A stretch of 64,000 nucleotides of DNA from Microbulbifer sp. Q7 (GCF_001639145.1 NZ_LROY01000001.1:250501-314500), one strand, 5' to 3'; shown: positions 27,451-37,145, numbered from the stretch's first letter. The notes: a model not told the origin generated them from the sequence alone. Numbers and translations: made by a program.

Positions 27451-28434
27451 ATGCACCGGACCCAAGGCATCGTGCCCAGCCTCTCCCTGATCCCGTCATT
27501 AGCGGTTCTGGTTTTCCTGGCTGCGCTGCCAGCGCCAGCCAGCGCCACCGAAGGTGGTATCGGCTACTATGTGCCGGGCGCCATGGCCACCCTGATCGAC
27601 CGCGCACCGGTGCAACAAGGCTGGGTGTTCAAGCCCCAGTACATGCACTACGAGGGCGATTTTGGCACCGCCTCCGAGACCCCCGTGGCCGGTGTGGTGG
27701 CACTGGGACTGGATGTAGAAGTCGATGCCGTGGTGCCTGGGCTCACCTACACCTTCGACAACAAAGTACTCGGTGCCGACTACACCATCGGCGCCTTCGC
27801 CTCCTGGGTGGACGTGACTGTTACCGGCACCGTGGAGAGCAGCCTCGGCAACTTTAGCCGTCGCGATTCCGTCTCCGGGCTAGGCGACACAACCTTGATA
27901 CCGGCTCTCATGGCCTGGCAGGAAGGCTGCTGGCAGTACAACTTTGCCCTGTCGGTACATGCACCTACCGGGGACTATGAGGTGGGGCGACTGGCCAACG
28001 AGGGGCTGAATTACTGGGCGATCGACCCGGTGGTGGGTATCGCCTACAGCAATCTGGAAGCCGGTTTCAACGCTTCGGTGTTTACCGGGGTGATGTTCAA
28101 TGATGAAAACCCGGATACGGACTACCGCAGCGGCCGCACCTTTCACCTGGATGCAAGTGTGCAGCAGATGATCAAGGCCGGTTCCGGGTTTGTCACCCTC
28201 GGCCTCAACGGATTCTGGGCACAGCAATTCAGCCCGGACCGCAACCCGGGCCCGGGGATTTTCATCGATGAATTCAAAATGCGCTCATCCGGTATCGGCC
28301 CGGTGATCGGCTACATGCTGCCCATGGGCACCGACAATATCCTGCTGGAACTGAGCTGGCTGCCGCAGACCGATACCCGCAACAGCCCGGAAGGGGACTA
28401 TGTGTGGTTCAAATTTGCCTACCAGTGGCAGTGA
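27451..28434 (+). CDS. MetA-pathway-like outer-membrane transporter (Phenol_MetA_deg family)
   Basis: 327 residues from the ATG at 27451, with AAGGATGG at a good distance; the ATG at 27439 lies on top of that site. A signal peptide ends near PASATEGG. The mature protein begins GGIGYYVPGAMATLIDRAP and has the YVPTGDY-like stretch VHAPTGDYEVGRLAN, then FKMRSSGIGPVIGYM and a C-terminal strand ending YQWQ; these fit the Phenol_MetA_deg (SphA) outer-membrane barrel family. Substrates of these barrels are mostly unknown; hydrophobic aromatics are proposed in some strains. It is convergent with the purine operon, which may be chance. Confidence 0.8.
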   Translation: MHRTQGIVPSLSLIPSLAVLVFLAALPAPASATEGGIGYYVPGAMATLIDRAPVQQGWVFKPQYMHYEGDFGTASETPVAGVVALGLDVEVDAVVPGLTYTFDNKVLGADYTIGAFASWVDVTVTGTVESSLGNFSRRDSVSGLGDTTLIPALMAWQEGCWQYNFALSVHAPTGDYEVGRLANEGLNYWAIDPVVGIAYSNLEAGFNASVFTGVMFNDENPDTDYRSGRTFHLDASVQQMIKAGSGFVTLGLNGFWAQQFSPDRNPGPGIFIDEFKMRSSGIGPVIGYMLPMGTDNILLELSWLPQTDTRNSPEGDYVWFKFAYQWQ

Positions 28435-28459
28435 CGACACAGCCGTAACCGGCCCGCGG

Positions 28460-29572
28460 CTATTCGCCCTGCACGGCCTCCACCGCGTAGGGCATCTGGT
28501 CGCGATAGGTTTCCCAGCCCTCCACTAGCGTATCCACTACGCGGCTGCCTACCCGGTAGGCGCTCTCCAGCGATAGCTGCAGCCCGGCGTAATCCTCACC
28601 CTCGCTGAGCAGGCTTTCCGCCGCGGTCATGCCCGGGTGCGGCACGGTAAAATTGCTCGCCGTGCGCAGCACCATCAGGCGGTCGTAGTCTGCCCGCCCC
28701 GCGCGGTCGAGATAGAACAGGGACTGGGCGGTGCCGGTGTCTTCCATCGCCGAGGAGACAAAACGGCCCTGCCCCTCGGTCCAGTAATCCACCCAGCGGT
28801 TGGCCCAGCGGTTCAGGTAGTCCCCGTGCCAGAAGGTCATGCCGGCCAGGTTGTCCCCCTTCAACACAAACGGCTTGCGCTGCGCATTAGGGAAATCGGT
28901 GAATGCCTTGCGGTTTTCGGCGATGGTCGCATCGTCGCCGAGCTCGGTATCCTTGGTCAGTTGGTAGGCCCACTCGGTGAGGTCGCCATTGATACGGAAT
29001 ACTTCGCCCAGGTTCGGCGGACGTTTTTCCGGATAGGGCCCCTTGCTGAACAGCGGGAAAATGCCCGTCGACCAGTCTTCCGGCAATTCGCGGCTGTCGA
29101 TCTCGTGCATCAGGTCGCCGTCCACCAGCCACTCCGCCCAGGCCGCGGAACCAATGGACGCATCGGCCGGGTCGAACCCGGAGATGCCGGCCACCAGCCA
29201 GTAGGCCTTGCTGAGATCGAAGCGCGGATCCAGCCCCAGCGCCATCACCGCGGAGGCGGATTTGTTGGTGCCCATGCCGGTCACCATGCCCAGCACCCCG
29301 GTCTCGGGATTCAGAAACAAATCGTGATGGGACTGCGGAAAGGCAAAGCGCTGGCTCAGCTGCTGACGCTCTTTCCACAGCTGGAATTCACCGGCGGTAT
29401 CCCCCTCGTCCTCGCCGATTTCGAACATATTCACCACCACGACTTTAATCGGGATGGGCTCGGTTACCGGGCCGGCTGCGTCTTTTCCGCAGCCTGTCAC
29501 CGTTAGCAGCGCAAGCAATACAAGTAAAGCGCGGGAAAGATGCGATTGACAGAGAGCTTTTTTAAACATCAT
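28460..29572 (-). CDS. Lipoprotein of the purine nucleoside permease (NUP) family
   Basis: 370 residues. A lipoprotein signal peptide ends in the lipobox LTVTGCG with Cys28. The mature domain starts IKVVVVNMFEIGEDEGDTAG and contains GMVTGMGTNKSASAVMALGL and YWLVAGISGFDPADASIGSA, clear marks of the NUP family (PF06516). Fungal members are called nucleoside permeases, but the fold resembles nucleoside phosphorylases; a lipid-anchored periplasmic binding or cleaving protein fits better than a transporter, since there are no membrane helices. It is the third gene of the receptor-deaminase-NUP operon, 24 bases after the deaminase. Confidence 0.88.
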   Translation of the reverse strand: MMFKKALCQSHLSRALLVLLALLTVTGCGKDAAGPVTEPIPIKVVVVNMFEIGEDEGDTAGEFQLWKERQQLSQRFAFPQSHHDLFLNPETGVLGMVTGMGTNKSASAVMALGLDPRFDLSKAYWLVAGISGFDPADASIGSAAWAEWLVDGDLMHEIDSRELPEDWSTGIFPLFSKGPYPEKRPPNLGEVFRINGDLTEWAYQLTKDTELGDDATIAENRKAFTDFPNAQRKPFVLKGDNLAGMTFWHGDYLNRWANRWVDYWTEGQGRFVSSAMEDTGTAQSLFYLDRAGRADYDRLMVLRTASNFTVPHPGMTAAESLLSEGEDYAGLQLSLESAYRVGSRVVDTLVEGWETYRDQMPYAVEAVQGE

Positions 29573-29596
29573 TTTTCTCTTGGTTTTTCAAACAAA

Positions 29597-31102
29597 TTAG
29601 TGAGCGGCCATCACCGGTGTGGAAAAGTCACACAGCGCATATTTCTGGCAGATAAAGCCGTGACTGCGCGGCACCACGTCGCTGAGCCCCTGCATACCCG
29701 AGCGCTGAAAACGCTTCTGAAAGCGTTCCAGACGACGCGCATAATCCTGCAGCAATTCCTGTTTGGTTTCGTCGCCGACAAAACTGTGCTTGAGGGAATT
29801 GCGGGCGAGAGAGGTGAGTTCCTCCCATGACAGGTTGAACTCTTTGACCGCGACAAAATATTCATCGGTCATGTTGGAATCCCACATGCCGCGATCATCG
29901 GTCGACAGCGCAACGGGAATACCCATGCGCAGGTATTCCGGGAATGGATGCTCCCGGTAATCATCCACATACTCCAGCAACAGGTTGCTGATCAGGTTGA
30001 TTTCCACCAGGTAGTCGCTGTTGCGCATCAGCAACAGCGTATCCGGATCGTCGATCAGGTTAACGCCGTGGCCGATACGGGTGGCGCCCAGCAACAGGGT
30101 GTCGCGCACATGGTAATTGGGCTCATCCACTTCACCGGCATGAATCGCCAGCGGAACGCCGGGAATGTCCCGACGCAGTTTGCGCAGGGTCGGCAGAAAA
30201 CGTCGCGGGTGGCCCTTGTCGTTGTCCTCGCGGCCAACCATGTTGATGCCCACAAACAGGTCCCGGTTGGCATCCACAAAACGGTAGATCCACTCCAGGT
30301 CCTCTTCCGCATTGTCGATAAAGCGCAGCAGGTAATACTGCATGCGCGCGGTCACTCCGGTGGCCACCGCGTCGGGTTCCGCCAGACGCTGGCGAAAAAT
30401 ATCTGCCACTTCGTCCGGGGCAAAGGTGCTGCCGTCCGGTCGGGTATAAAAGCGGGTTCCCTCCATGGTCTCGAGATACGTCAGCCCCTCGCGGGCGAAG
30501 GCCTGCATGTTTTTCACCAGCATTTCCGCATTGATATACGGGTTGCGGCCAAGCTCGTTGAGACGCTGCCAGTGGGTCTGGAAAAATTCCTCGCGGCCCT
30601 CGTGCTGTTTATCCAGCCGCAGACTGTCCATCCAGGCGGTTTTCTCCGCGGCATTCAGTGCGCTGATTTTTTTGTATTCGCCCTGCTCACAATCAGAAAG
30701 CTTCTTATAAGAGGATGCCTGTAGATTGCGAAAGTACAGCAGGTAAGGCGCGAAGCCGAACATGTCCTGGCCGTAACCCGCACAGTTATCGATGCGTACG
30801 CGGGTGTAATATTCGTAGCCGCGATTCAGAGTTTTATCCGTGGCCAGCTCATACCACCACTCACTGAAATTGGAACCGGTCAGGTGGTTGTGCAGGTCGC
30901 CTCCCTTGGGAAGCGCGTACAGAAAGCGGTAGAGATCGCGGTCGTCCGCGGAACGCTTGAACGTTTCAAACCAGTGTTCCCGGACACCGGCGGCGGCATC
31001 TGCCGCAAACCCCAGCAGCGCGAACAGGCAACCGATCGCAGGAATCACAGGAATCACAGAAAGAAATACGGAGCGGCGCCCCCGGGTGTTTCTCACAATC
31101 AA
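29597..31102 (-). CDS. Exported adenosine deaminase family protein (ADGF-like)
   Basis: 501 residues. The metal-binding HxH is His71/His73 in GGDLHNHLTGS, followed by AIHAGEVDEP with the catalytic pair, RIGHGVNL, and the STDDRGMW segment near the C-terminus. The first 38 residues have a hydrophobic stretch (FLSVIPVIPAIGCLFALLGF) that fits a signal peptide or anchor, so it acts outside the cytoplasm. Length and MQAFAREG-type inserts resemble ADGF/CECR1-type deaminases rather than the short cytoplasmic Add. It should turn adenosine into inosine. It lies between the TonB receptor and the NUP lipoprotein. Confidence 0.9.
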   Translation of the reverse strand: MIVRNTRGRRSVFLSVIPVIPAIGCLFALLGFAADAAAGVREHWFETFKRSADDRDLYRFLYALPKGGDLHNHLTGSNFSEWWYELATDKTLNRGYEYYTRVRIDNCAGYGQDMFGFAPYLLYFRNLQASSYKKLSDCEQGEYKKISALNAAEKTAWMDSLRLDKQHEGREEFFQTHWQRLNELGRNPYINAEMLVKNMQAFAREGLTYLETMEGTRFYTRPDGSTFAPDEVADIFRQRLAEPDAVATGVTARMQYYLLRFIDNAEEDLEWIYRFVDANRDLFVGINMVGREDNDKGHPRRFLPTLRKLRRDIPGVPLAIHAGEVDEPNYHVRDTLLLGATRIGHGVNLIDDPDTLLLMRNSDYLVEINLISNLLLEYVDDYREHPFPEYLRMGIPVALSTDDRGMWDSNMTDEYFVAVKEFNLSWEELTSLARNSLKHSFVGDETKQELLQDYARRLERFQKRFQRSGMQGLSDVVPRSHGFICQKYALCDFSTPVMAAH

Positions 31103-31128
31103 TCTCCGGCATCAGGCCAAACAACGAA

Positions 31129-31164
31129 CCCGGTGAAAGCCTCAACTGGCGAGACTTTACCGGG
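31129..31164. other. Stem-loop between TonB receptor and adenosine deaminase
   Basis: CCCGGT (31129-31134) pairs with ACCGGG (31159-31164), and AAAG and CTC continue the stem with CTTT and GAG, with one bulge and one mismatch. It sits about 27 bases upstream of the deaminase start on the minus strand, so it could be a processing or attenuation site within the operon. Confidence 0.4.
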
Positions 31165-31246
31165 CTAAACCACGATCCCAGATTCACCGGCGCAAACACC
31201 TGCAACGGTTTTGCGCGGTATCCGGTTCGCGAGATATGCGCACACT

Positions 31247-33484
31247 TTAGAAGTTCTTGCGGAACTCCACGCCGAGAATACGCGGGTCATTGACGAACCC
31301 GGTGAGGTTGTTGAAGTCGATCTGGCCCTTGATATTTTCTTCATCGGTGATGTTGCGGCCGAAGAAGGCCAGCTCGTAATCACCGGAGAAGCTGGTGTAA
31401 CCGGCGCGCAGCCCGCCTTCAAACTGACTATCGATGGTGTATTCCTGCGCGCTATACAGGGCCAGGTGGGTTTCCCCCTGATAGGCCCAGTCGGTGTAGA
31501 AGAAGGCCTCGCCATCGTTGCCAATGGGCAGGCTGTAGCGCAACGTGAAGTTGAATACCGTTTCCGGTGCAGACTGGAAGGGGTTGCCGTCGATCAGCGC
31601 CAGGCCATCGCTGGTCAGCGGGTCGGTCACGGTGCACTGGCCCGAGCCACAGGGCGCGGTGCTGAGGTCCGCATCCTGAATGTCGGTATCGGCAAGGCCG
31701 GCACCGGCGGTAATCAGTAGGTTTTCACTGGCTACCCACTCCAGGTCCACTTCAAAGCCCTTGCCCACGCCTTTGTCCGCATTCAGCAGGCGGTTGAAGT
31801 TGCCACCGCCACCCACCGCGGTGAGCTGGATGTCGTCAATCTCGTAATAGAATACGGCGGTGTTCAGGCGCAGGGTGTCCTGTAACAGGTCGGCCTTGTA
31901 GCCCAGTTCAAATGACGTGATGGTTTCCGAGTCCGCCACCGAGGGGCTGCCCTCGAAGGCCACATCGCGGGCCTGGATAGACTGCGCGCGGAAGCCCTCC
32001 GACAGGCGCGCATAGACGCTGGCGTCGTCATCCAGCGCGTAATTGAGGCTGGCCTCCCAGCTGAGCTGGTCATCGTCGATCTCTACCGGAGCATAATCCT
32101 GTATCGCGGCAGCGCCGATCACCAGCGCAAAGCCATCCACATTCTGCTCGCCCACTACCAGCGACTTTTCATCATAGGTGTAACGCACGCCCACGGTGCC
32201 GGTCAGCGCGTCGCTGAAGTCATAGGAAGTCTGACCAAACAGGGCCCAGGAAGTATTGCCGTGGCTGACGGTGGTTGCGCCGAAGAAGCCATCGATACTG
32301 GTGACATCGAGATCGGCGTCGTAGTAGAAGCCACCCAGCTGCCACTGCAGGGGATCCGGTGTGTCGCTGGCCAGGCGAATTTCCTGGGTGACCTGGGACA
32401 CGTCCGCCTGGTCTTCGGTAACCGCGCCAAACGGAATAAAGCCCGGGCCGTCGCCGGCGACACCGCCGTCGATGTCGCCCTTACTGGAGCCCTCGGCGCC
32501 TTCGTAGGCGGAAATGCTGGTCAACACCACGTCACCCAGATCCCATTCGAGCTTCAGGGACGAGCCGGCACTCTCGTACATCTGCGGGTTGTTGTCGCCA
32601 TCATCGAAATACACCGAGTCGCGGTCAAACGTCGGGTTGAGCTCCCCCTGTTCACCCTGCTCGTAGATATTCGCGCGGAACACACTGGCGGTGCCATCGA
32701 GGTCGCGCTGATGCACATTGAGCAACGCGGAGAAATCTTCCGAAGGGGTCCACAGCAACTGCCCACGCACCGCCAGTTCGGTAAAGCCGCCCAGAGCATC
32801 CTCTTCACCGCTATAGGTGTTGTCGATCCAGTCACCGCGCTCCTGTCGCAGGACGGACACGCGACCGGCCAGTTCGCCATCCACCAGCGCGCCGCCAAAC
32901 GCGCCTTCTACATTCGCGGTACCCAGCTCGCCGGCACCGACCTTCATGTAGCCGGTGTTTTCCATAGTGGGCTTGCGGCTATCAAACTTGATCACCCCGG
33001 CGGTAGTGTTGCGCCCGAACAGCGTGCCCTGGGGGCCGCGCACCACTTCCACCTGCTCCACGTCAAAGACCGGGAAGCTTTTCAGCACCACGTTTTCCTG
33101 CACCACATCGTCGAAGATGATGGACACCGGCTGTGACGCGGCGAGGTCGAAATCCGAATTGCCCAGCCCGCGAATATAAAAGCGCGGCGCGGCGCGGCCA
33201 TTGGAGGACTCGGCGTAGAGGTTCGGCACCCGGGCCGCCAGGGCGAGAATGTCGTCGCCGGCGGCAAACACACTGTCAAAGCGCTCACCGGACAGCGCCG
33301 CGACCGAAATCGGCACTTCCTGCAAACCTTCCGCGCGCTTCTGTGCGGTGACCGTGACCTCTTCCAGCATCGCCGGTTTGCGTTTCGCCGCGGCGGTATC
33401 GTCGCTTGCGGCGGCAAACGCCGCGTGCGGCAGGGTTGCGGCGATGGCCGTGGCGAGGAGAGTCGGGGTGATAGCCTTGCTCAT
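31247..33484 (-). CDS. TonB-dependent receptor of the purine operon (745 aa)
   Basis: 745 residues. Signal peptide, then the plug motif EEVTVTAQKRAEGLQEVPI, RGLGNSDFDLAASQPVSI and GPQGTLFGRNTTAGVI, which are typical of the FecA-like/TonB receptors with TonB box VTVTAQKR. The barrel ends with GVEFRKNF (terminal Phe). An AAAGGA site lies 8 bases before the ATG. The next two genes in the same direction encode adenosine deaminase and the NUP lipoprotein, so the likely ligand is a nucleoside, nucleotide or a purine-containing compound. The ligand is inferred from context only. Confidence 0.92.
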   Translation of the reverse strand: MSKAITPTLLATAIAATLPHAAFAAASDDTAAAKRKPAMLEEVTVTAQKRAEGLQEVPISVAALSGERFDSVFAAGDDILALAARVPNLYAESSNGRAAPRFYIRGLGNSDFDLAASQPVSIIFDDVVQENVVLKSFPVFDVEQVEVVRGPQGTLFGRNTTAGVIKFDSRKPTMENTGYMKVGAGELGTANVEGAFGGALVDGELAGRVSVLRQERGDWIDNTYSGEEDALGGFTELAVRGQLLWTPSEDFSALLNVHQRDLDGTASVFRANIYEQGEQGELNPTFDRDSVYFDDGDNNPQMYESAGSSLKLEWDLGDVVLTSISAYEGAEGSSKGDIDGGVAGDGPGFIPFGAVTEDQADVSQVTQEIRLASDTPDPLQWQLGGFYYDADLDVTSIDGFFGATTVSHGNTSWALFGQTSYDFSDALTGTVGVRYTYDEKSLVVGEQNVDGFALVIGAAAIQDYAPVEIDDDQLSWEASLNYALDDDASVYARLSEGFRAQSIQARDVAFEGSPSVADSETITSFELGYKADLLQDTLRLNTAVFYYEIDDIQLTAVGGGGNFNRLLNADKGVGKGFEVDLEWVASENLLITAGAGLADTDIQDADLSTAPCGSGQCTVTDPLTSDGLALIDGNPFQSAPETVFNFTLRYSLPIGNDGEAFFYTDWAYQGETHLALYSAQEYTIDSQFEGGLRAGYTSFSGDYELAFFGRNITDEENIKGQIDFNNLTGFVNDPRILGVEFRKNF

Positions 33485-33876
33485 TGGGTCGGTTCCTTTG
33501 CAGGATCCCGGGGCTACTCACCCGGAATCCTCGGTTCTCGTTATCGTGTGCTCTTGATATGCACTGGCGCCGCTGCGATACCGCGCGGCCGCTCAGGGTC
33601 ACACTCACAAGAGCAACGAACGTGCCACTTGCGCCACCGTCGCCCACGCCCGGCCATTCGCGCCCGAAACCCGACCTACCCACTGATATTCGTCATGTTT
33701 CGGGCACATAAGCCGGCGGAGTACTTTTGCCCAGGAACCGTCAGTCCCGGCGCCAAAGCCCCCGAAAACCCGTCGGCGCCCGCTAAAGCACCAATTTGGT
33801 GCCTACCGCCCAAATCGGGGCGCCAGCGTTGTACACATCCACTGGCCAGCACCTGCACAAAACCCCAATCGCCGCT
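33485..33876. other. Upstream region of the purine operon and tRNA
   Basis: About 390 bases without a convincing gene; several short frames here are not family-like. The first 120 bases should hold the TonB receptor promoter on the minus strand. I see no clear -35/-10 pair and no long repeat. Confidence 0.5.
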
Positions 33877-33904
33877 TTGCCCCATCCGGGTGCTTCTGTA
33901 TAAT
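33877..33904 (+). promoter_or_regulatory. Sigma-70 promoter of tRNA-Arg
   Basis: TTGCCC at 33877-33882 and a perfect TATAAT at 33899-33904 with 16 bases between. The tRNA starts 37 bases after the -10 box, and GC-rich sequence (CCGCCTCCGCGCC) follows the box as in stringent promoters. Confidence 0.78.
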
Positions 33905-33940
33905 CCGCCTCCGCGCCGGCATCGCCGTGGCGCGTAACAA

Positions 33941-34017
<77 letters not shown>

Positions 34018-34020
34018 TAT

Positions 34021-34057
34021 AAAAGAAAAGGCCACCCAACGGGTGGCCTTTTCTTTT
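34021..34057 (+). terminator. Terminator of tRNA-Arg
   Basis: A 17-bp stem, AAAAGAAAAGGCCACCC and GGGTGGCCTTTTCTTTT, around AAC; the second arm supplies the U-rich tract. It begins 4 bases after the tRNA end. Confidence 0.92.
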
Positions 34058-34060
34058 ATA

Positions 34061-34433
34061 CCGTCCCAAGCCCGAGGGCTTCGCCCAACTCCCAGGTTCG
34101 AGCCGGAGGCGCAAAGCGCCGGAGACCAGCGACCGAAGGGAGCTCATCCTCTCGGGCAGCCATCTCTCATATACCACCCCAAGCCCGAGGGCTTCGCCCA
34201 ACTCCCAGGTTCGAGCCGGAGGCGCAAAGCGCCGGAGACCAGCGACCGAAGGGAGCTCATCCTCTCGGGCAGCCATCTCTCATATACCACCCCAAGCCCG
34301 AGGGCTTCGCCCAACTCCCAGGTTCGAGCCGGAGGCGCAAAGCGCCGGAGACCAGCGACCGAAGGGAGCTCATCCTCTCGGGCAGCCATCTCTCTTATAC
34401 CACCCCAAGCCCGAGGGCTTCGCCCAACTCCCA
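34061..34433. repeat. 113-bp tandem repeat (3.3 copies) with split tRNA-Arg 3' ends
   Basis: Units start at 34061, 34174, 34287 and 34400 (the last truncated after 34 bases), with an exact 113-base period and almost no differences between copies. Each full unit contains AGGTTCGA, a 44-base insert, then ATCCTCTCGGGCAGCCA. Joined, these two pieces reproduce the 3' end of the tRNA-Arg gene just upstream (AGGTTCGA-ATCCTCTCGGGC-GGGCCA) with one deletion and one change. Units also hold palindromes such as AAGCCCGAGGGCTT. The period is not a multiple of three, so it is not coding. It resembles the rtT repeats behind E. coli tyrT in layout. Confidence 0.93.
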
Positions 34434-34436
34434 CTC

Positions 34437-34940
34437 TCAATTTTCGCTATTGATCGCTATCCAGTTCTCATCGGCCTTGCCAATATTGACCTCGACGTCT
34501 CTCTCCCAAATCTCGAACGATTTCTTGTTGTTGTTCAGGTAAAGACGACCATCAATAATCACCCAACTATCCGGGCGCGGAGGCGCCTCAAAACCCCTCG
34601 CCATGGCGTACGAGCAGTGCCCACCATAGGCCGGGATGTACTTCTCCGGATGAGCGGCAAACAGCTTGCGATTTTCTTCACTTGCGAAGCGCCAGGTAAC
34701 CTCGCCCCACTCGTAAGTGATGTCAGGTGAACCTTTCACCGCTTTTTCACCCGGCGCGAGGCTGAAATAGGCCACCACATCAGCGCCCTTCAGGGCATCG
34801 CGGAAAAAGTGTGAATAGATATTTATACTGGCTGGGATTTCTACGGCATCATGCAGACTCTCGGCGATTTCATTGTTATCCGCCAGCGCGAGGGAAGAGG
34901 CAAACAGCAGGAATATCGCCAAAGTAGTACTTCGAAACAT
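34437..34940 (-). CDS. Secreted YHS domain protein
   Basis: 167 residues with a signal peptide (MFRSTTLAIFLLFASSLALA). The YHS-like region is VVAYFSLAPGEKAVKGSPDI, then WRFASEENRKLFAAHPEKY and PAYGGHCSYAMARG. YHS domains are small metal-associated modules; this exported form is common in marine bacteria and often next to redox or peroxide genes, but its role is not known. Its stop lies three bases past the end of the truncated fourth unit of the tandem repeat, so repeat growth has reached its 3' end. Confidence 0.85.
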   Translation of the reverse strand: MFRSTTLAIFLLFASSLALADNNEIAESLHDAVEIPASINIYSHFFRDALKGADVVAYFSLAPGEKAVKGSPDITYEWGEVTWRFASEENRKLFAAHPEKYIPAYGGHCSYAMARGFEAPPRPDSWVIIDGRLYLNNNKKSFEIWERDVEVNIGKADENWIAINSEN

Positions 34941-35282
34941 AGAACCCCCTTGAGAGTCTTGTGAAACGTGCGTTACTTATTATCGGCAAGCAAATCAACC
35001 AATCTGCTCGAGTGTATGACAAGAGCGCTTCTTTAGCGAGCACCGCACCAATATGGATACTTCGTGATGGATACTTTGTATTAGTACCAGCAATTTAAGG
35101 CAATCCGCGATATTGGAATTGAGTCATTCCTCCATTGGTACGTCAATGAATAGGAACTGATAGCGCCCCAGCCAAAAAAATCCAGCCAAGGTGAACGCTA
35201 TTTCCCCTACCGGGTAACCATCAAAGTGACCCACTAAAAATTTCTATATCGATGTCGCTTTAACAATAAAAGGAAAACTGCT
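34941..35282. other. AT-richer divergent region
   Basis: 342 bases without a gene, noticeably lower in GC than its surroundings, which suggests promoters for both flanking genes (minus-strand YHS gene, plus-strand DUF885 gene). I cannot assign a firm promoter. Confidence 0.5.
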
Positions 35283-37145
35283 GTGAAGAAAATTCTAAAA
35301 CGCACCGGCATCGGACTGTTCGGTATGGTCATGGCCAGCGGCGCGCTCGTCGCCCACGAGTGGTACGCTGAGAAACCGTTCTTTTTCCGCGTGCTACTCG
35401 ACAGGCAACTGGTCAAGGTCGCCATCGACAGTCCGGAGATGCTGACCTCACTCGGTTTTCTCGAATCCCTGGGTATCAGAGGCCACAATGCAAAACTGGA
35501 TGAGATCAGCCCGGAAAAAACCGATGCGATGTTCGCGGACGTCAAGGTGTTCCGGCAAACCCTCGATACGTATGAGGGTTTGAATGAAAGCCAGGAGCTG
35601 AGTAGAGAGGTTGCCGCCTATCTGGCTGACATGATCATTGATGCGGAACCTTTCCGGTACCACACCTACCCAGTCAATCAGCTATTTGGCGTACAGAACG
35701 GATATCCGAGCTTCATGGAAGCCCAGCATCAGGTACACGTGCTTGAGGATGCAGAAAATTATCTGTCCCGTTTGCAGGCTGTAGAATTGAAATTCGCACA
35801 GTTGCTTGACGATCTCCGTGTGCGCGAGGAGCGCGGTATCGTTCCTCCGCGCTTTGTAATCCAACGGGTGCTCGATGAAATGCGCGGATTCGTGGAAACC
35901 CCGCCGAAGGAAAACATTCTCTACGTATCTCTGCAAAAAAAGCTTGATGAAGCGGAGGCTATCCCCGCCGAAGATCGCGCTGCCGCCCTGGCGAAAGCCG
36001 AAATTCGTATTCAGGATTATGTCTACCCGGCCTACCAGGACCTGATTGGATACTTTGATAATCTTTCCGATCGCGCAGGCTCACAAGATGGCTACTGGCA
36101 CCTGCCGAACGGGAGTGAGGCCTACCAGCTTGCACTGAAAATGTTTACGACTACCGATTACACCGCCGATGAAATCCATAACCTTGGCCTGTCGGAAGTG
36201 GAGCGCATCCAGGGCGAAATGCTGGATATTCTCGCCAGCCAAGGCATTAATACCGATGAGGGCTTTACTGCGGCGATGGCCGACCTGTCATCGCGTCCAG
36301 AGTTCTACTACGAAGACAGCGATGCTGGCCGCGCGCAAATTCTGGAGGATTACCAAAAGATTCTGGACGAGATCAACGCGGGGCTCGACGACGCCTTCCG
36401 TGTACGCCCGGAAGCGGGTATGGAAGTGGTAAGAATTCCGGAATTCAAGGAAAAGACTGCGCCCGGTGCCTACTACCAGCAACCGGCCATTGACGGCAGT
36501 CGCCCCGGGCGTTTCTTTGCCAACCTACACGACATCAAGGCGACACCGAAATTTGGCATGCGCACACTCGCCTATCACGAGGGCATTCCCGGGCACCACT
36601 TCCAGATCGCGGTGGCAATGGAGCTGGAAGGTATGCCGCTGATACGCCGTATGGCCCCATTTACCGCTTACACCGAGGGCTGGGCGCTGTATGCCGAGCA
36701 GGTGGCCTGGGAGCTGGGCTTCCAAGACGATCCGTTCGATAACATCGGCCGCCTCGGTGCCGAGCTTTTCCGCGCTGTACGTTTGGTCGTAGATACCGGG
36801 ATTCACCACAAGCGCTGGACCCGAGAACAGGCAATCGAATACATGCTGATCAATACCGGTATGGCGGAGAGTGACGTGACTGCGGAAATCGAGCGTTATA
36901 TCGTCATGCCAGGTCAGGCGACTGCGTACAAGATCGGCATGCTCAAAATCCTGGAACTCCGCGGGAAGGCCAAGCAAGCACTCGGTGAGCAGTTTGACCT
37001 CCGGGATTTTCACGATGTTGTACTGAAAAATGGTGCGGTGCCGCTGGATATTCTGGAAAAGATTGTCGACAGCTATATTGCAGACACCCGAGCCTCCGGA
37101 CTCAATACCGCTACCAGCAACACTAAACGCGATAGCGCTGCATAA
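35283..37145 (+). CDS. DUF885 family metallopeptidase-like protein, copy 1
   Basis: 620 residues from a GTG at 35283 with AAAGGAAAA 7 bases upstream. An N-terminal hydrophobic segment (GIGLFGMVMASGALVAH) suggests export or membrane anchoring. The zinc-site motif is HEGIPGHH in RTLAYHEGIPGHHFQIA, with the downstream YTEGWALYAEQ helix giving the third ligand; both are standard in DUF885, which is related to M32-like thermolysin-fold peptidases. A second member lies at 48210-49985. Substrates are unknown, probably oligopeptides. The C-terminal 20 residues are low complexity. Confidence 0.88.
   Translation: MKKILKRTGIGLFGMVMASGALVAHEWYAEKPFFFRVLLDRQLVKVAIDSPEMLTSLGFLESLGIRGHNAKLDEISPEKTDAMFADVKVFRQTLDTYEGLNESQELSREVAAYLADMIIDAEPFRYHTYPVNQLFGVQNGYPSFMEAQHQVHVLEDAENYLSRLQAVELKFAQLLDDLRVREERGIVPPRFVIQRVLDEMRGFVETPPKENILYVSLQKKLDEAEAIPAEDRAAALAKAEIRIQDYVYPAYQDLIGYFDNLSDRAGSQDGYWHLPNGSEAYQLALKMFTTTDYTADEIHNLGLSEVERIQGEMLDILASQGINTDEGFTAAMADLSSRPEFYYEDSDAGRAQILEDYQKILDEINAGLDDAFRVRPEAGMEVVRIPEFKEKTAPGAYYQQPAIDGSRPGRFFANLHDIKATPKFGMRTLAYHEGIPGHHFQIAVAMELEGMPLIRRMAPFTAYTEGWALYAEQVAWELGFQDDPFDNIGRLGAELFRAVRLVVDTGIHHKRWTREQAIEYMLINTGMAESDVTAEIERYIVMPGQATAYKIGMLKILELRGKAKQALGEQFDLRDFHDVVLKNGAVPLDILEKIVDSYIADTRASGLNTATSNTKRDSAA

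Noticed and set aside
34061..34433. CRISPR array candidate
   Set aside because: The 113-bp units follow each other directly with no unique spacers and no cas genes nearby; the tRNA-derived structure explains them better.
34043..34453. Open reading frames through the tandem repeats on both strands
   Set aside because: The period is not divisible by three and the frames only exist because stops are rare in this GC-rich repeat; no family resemblance.
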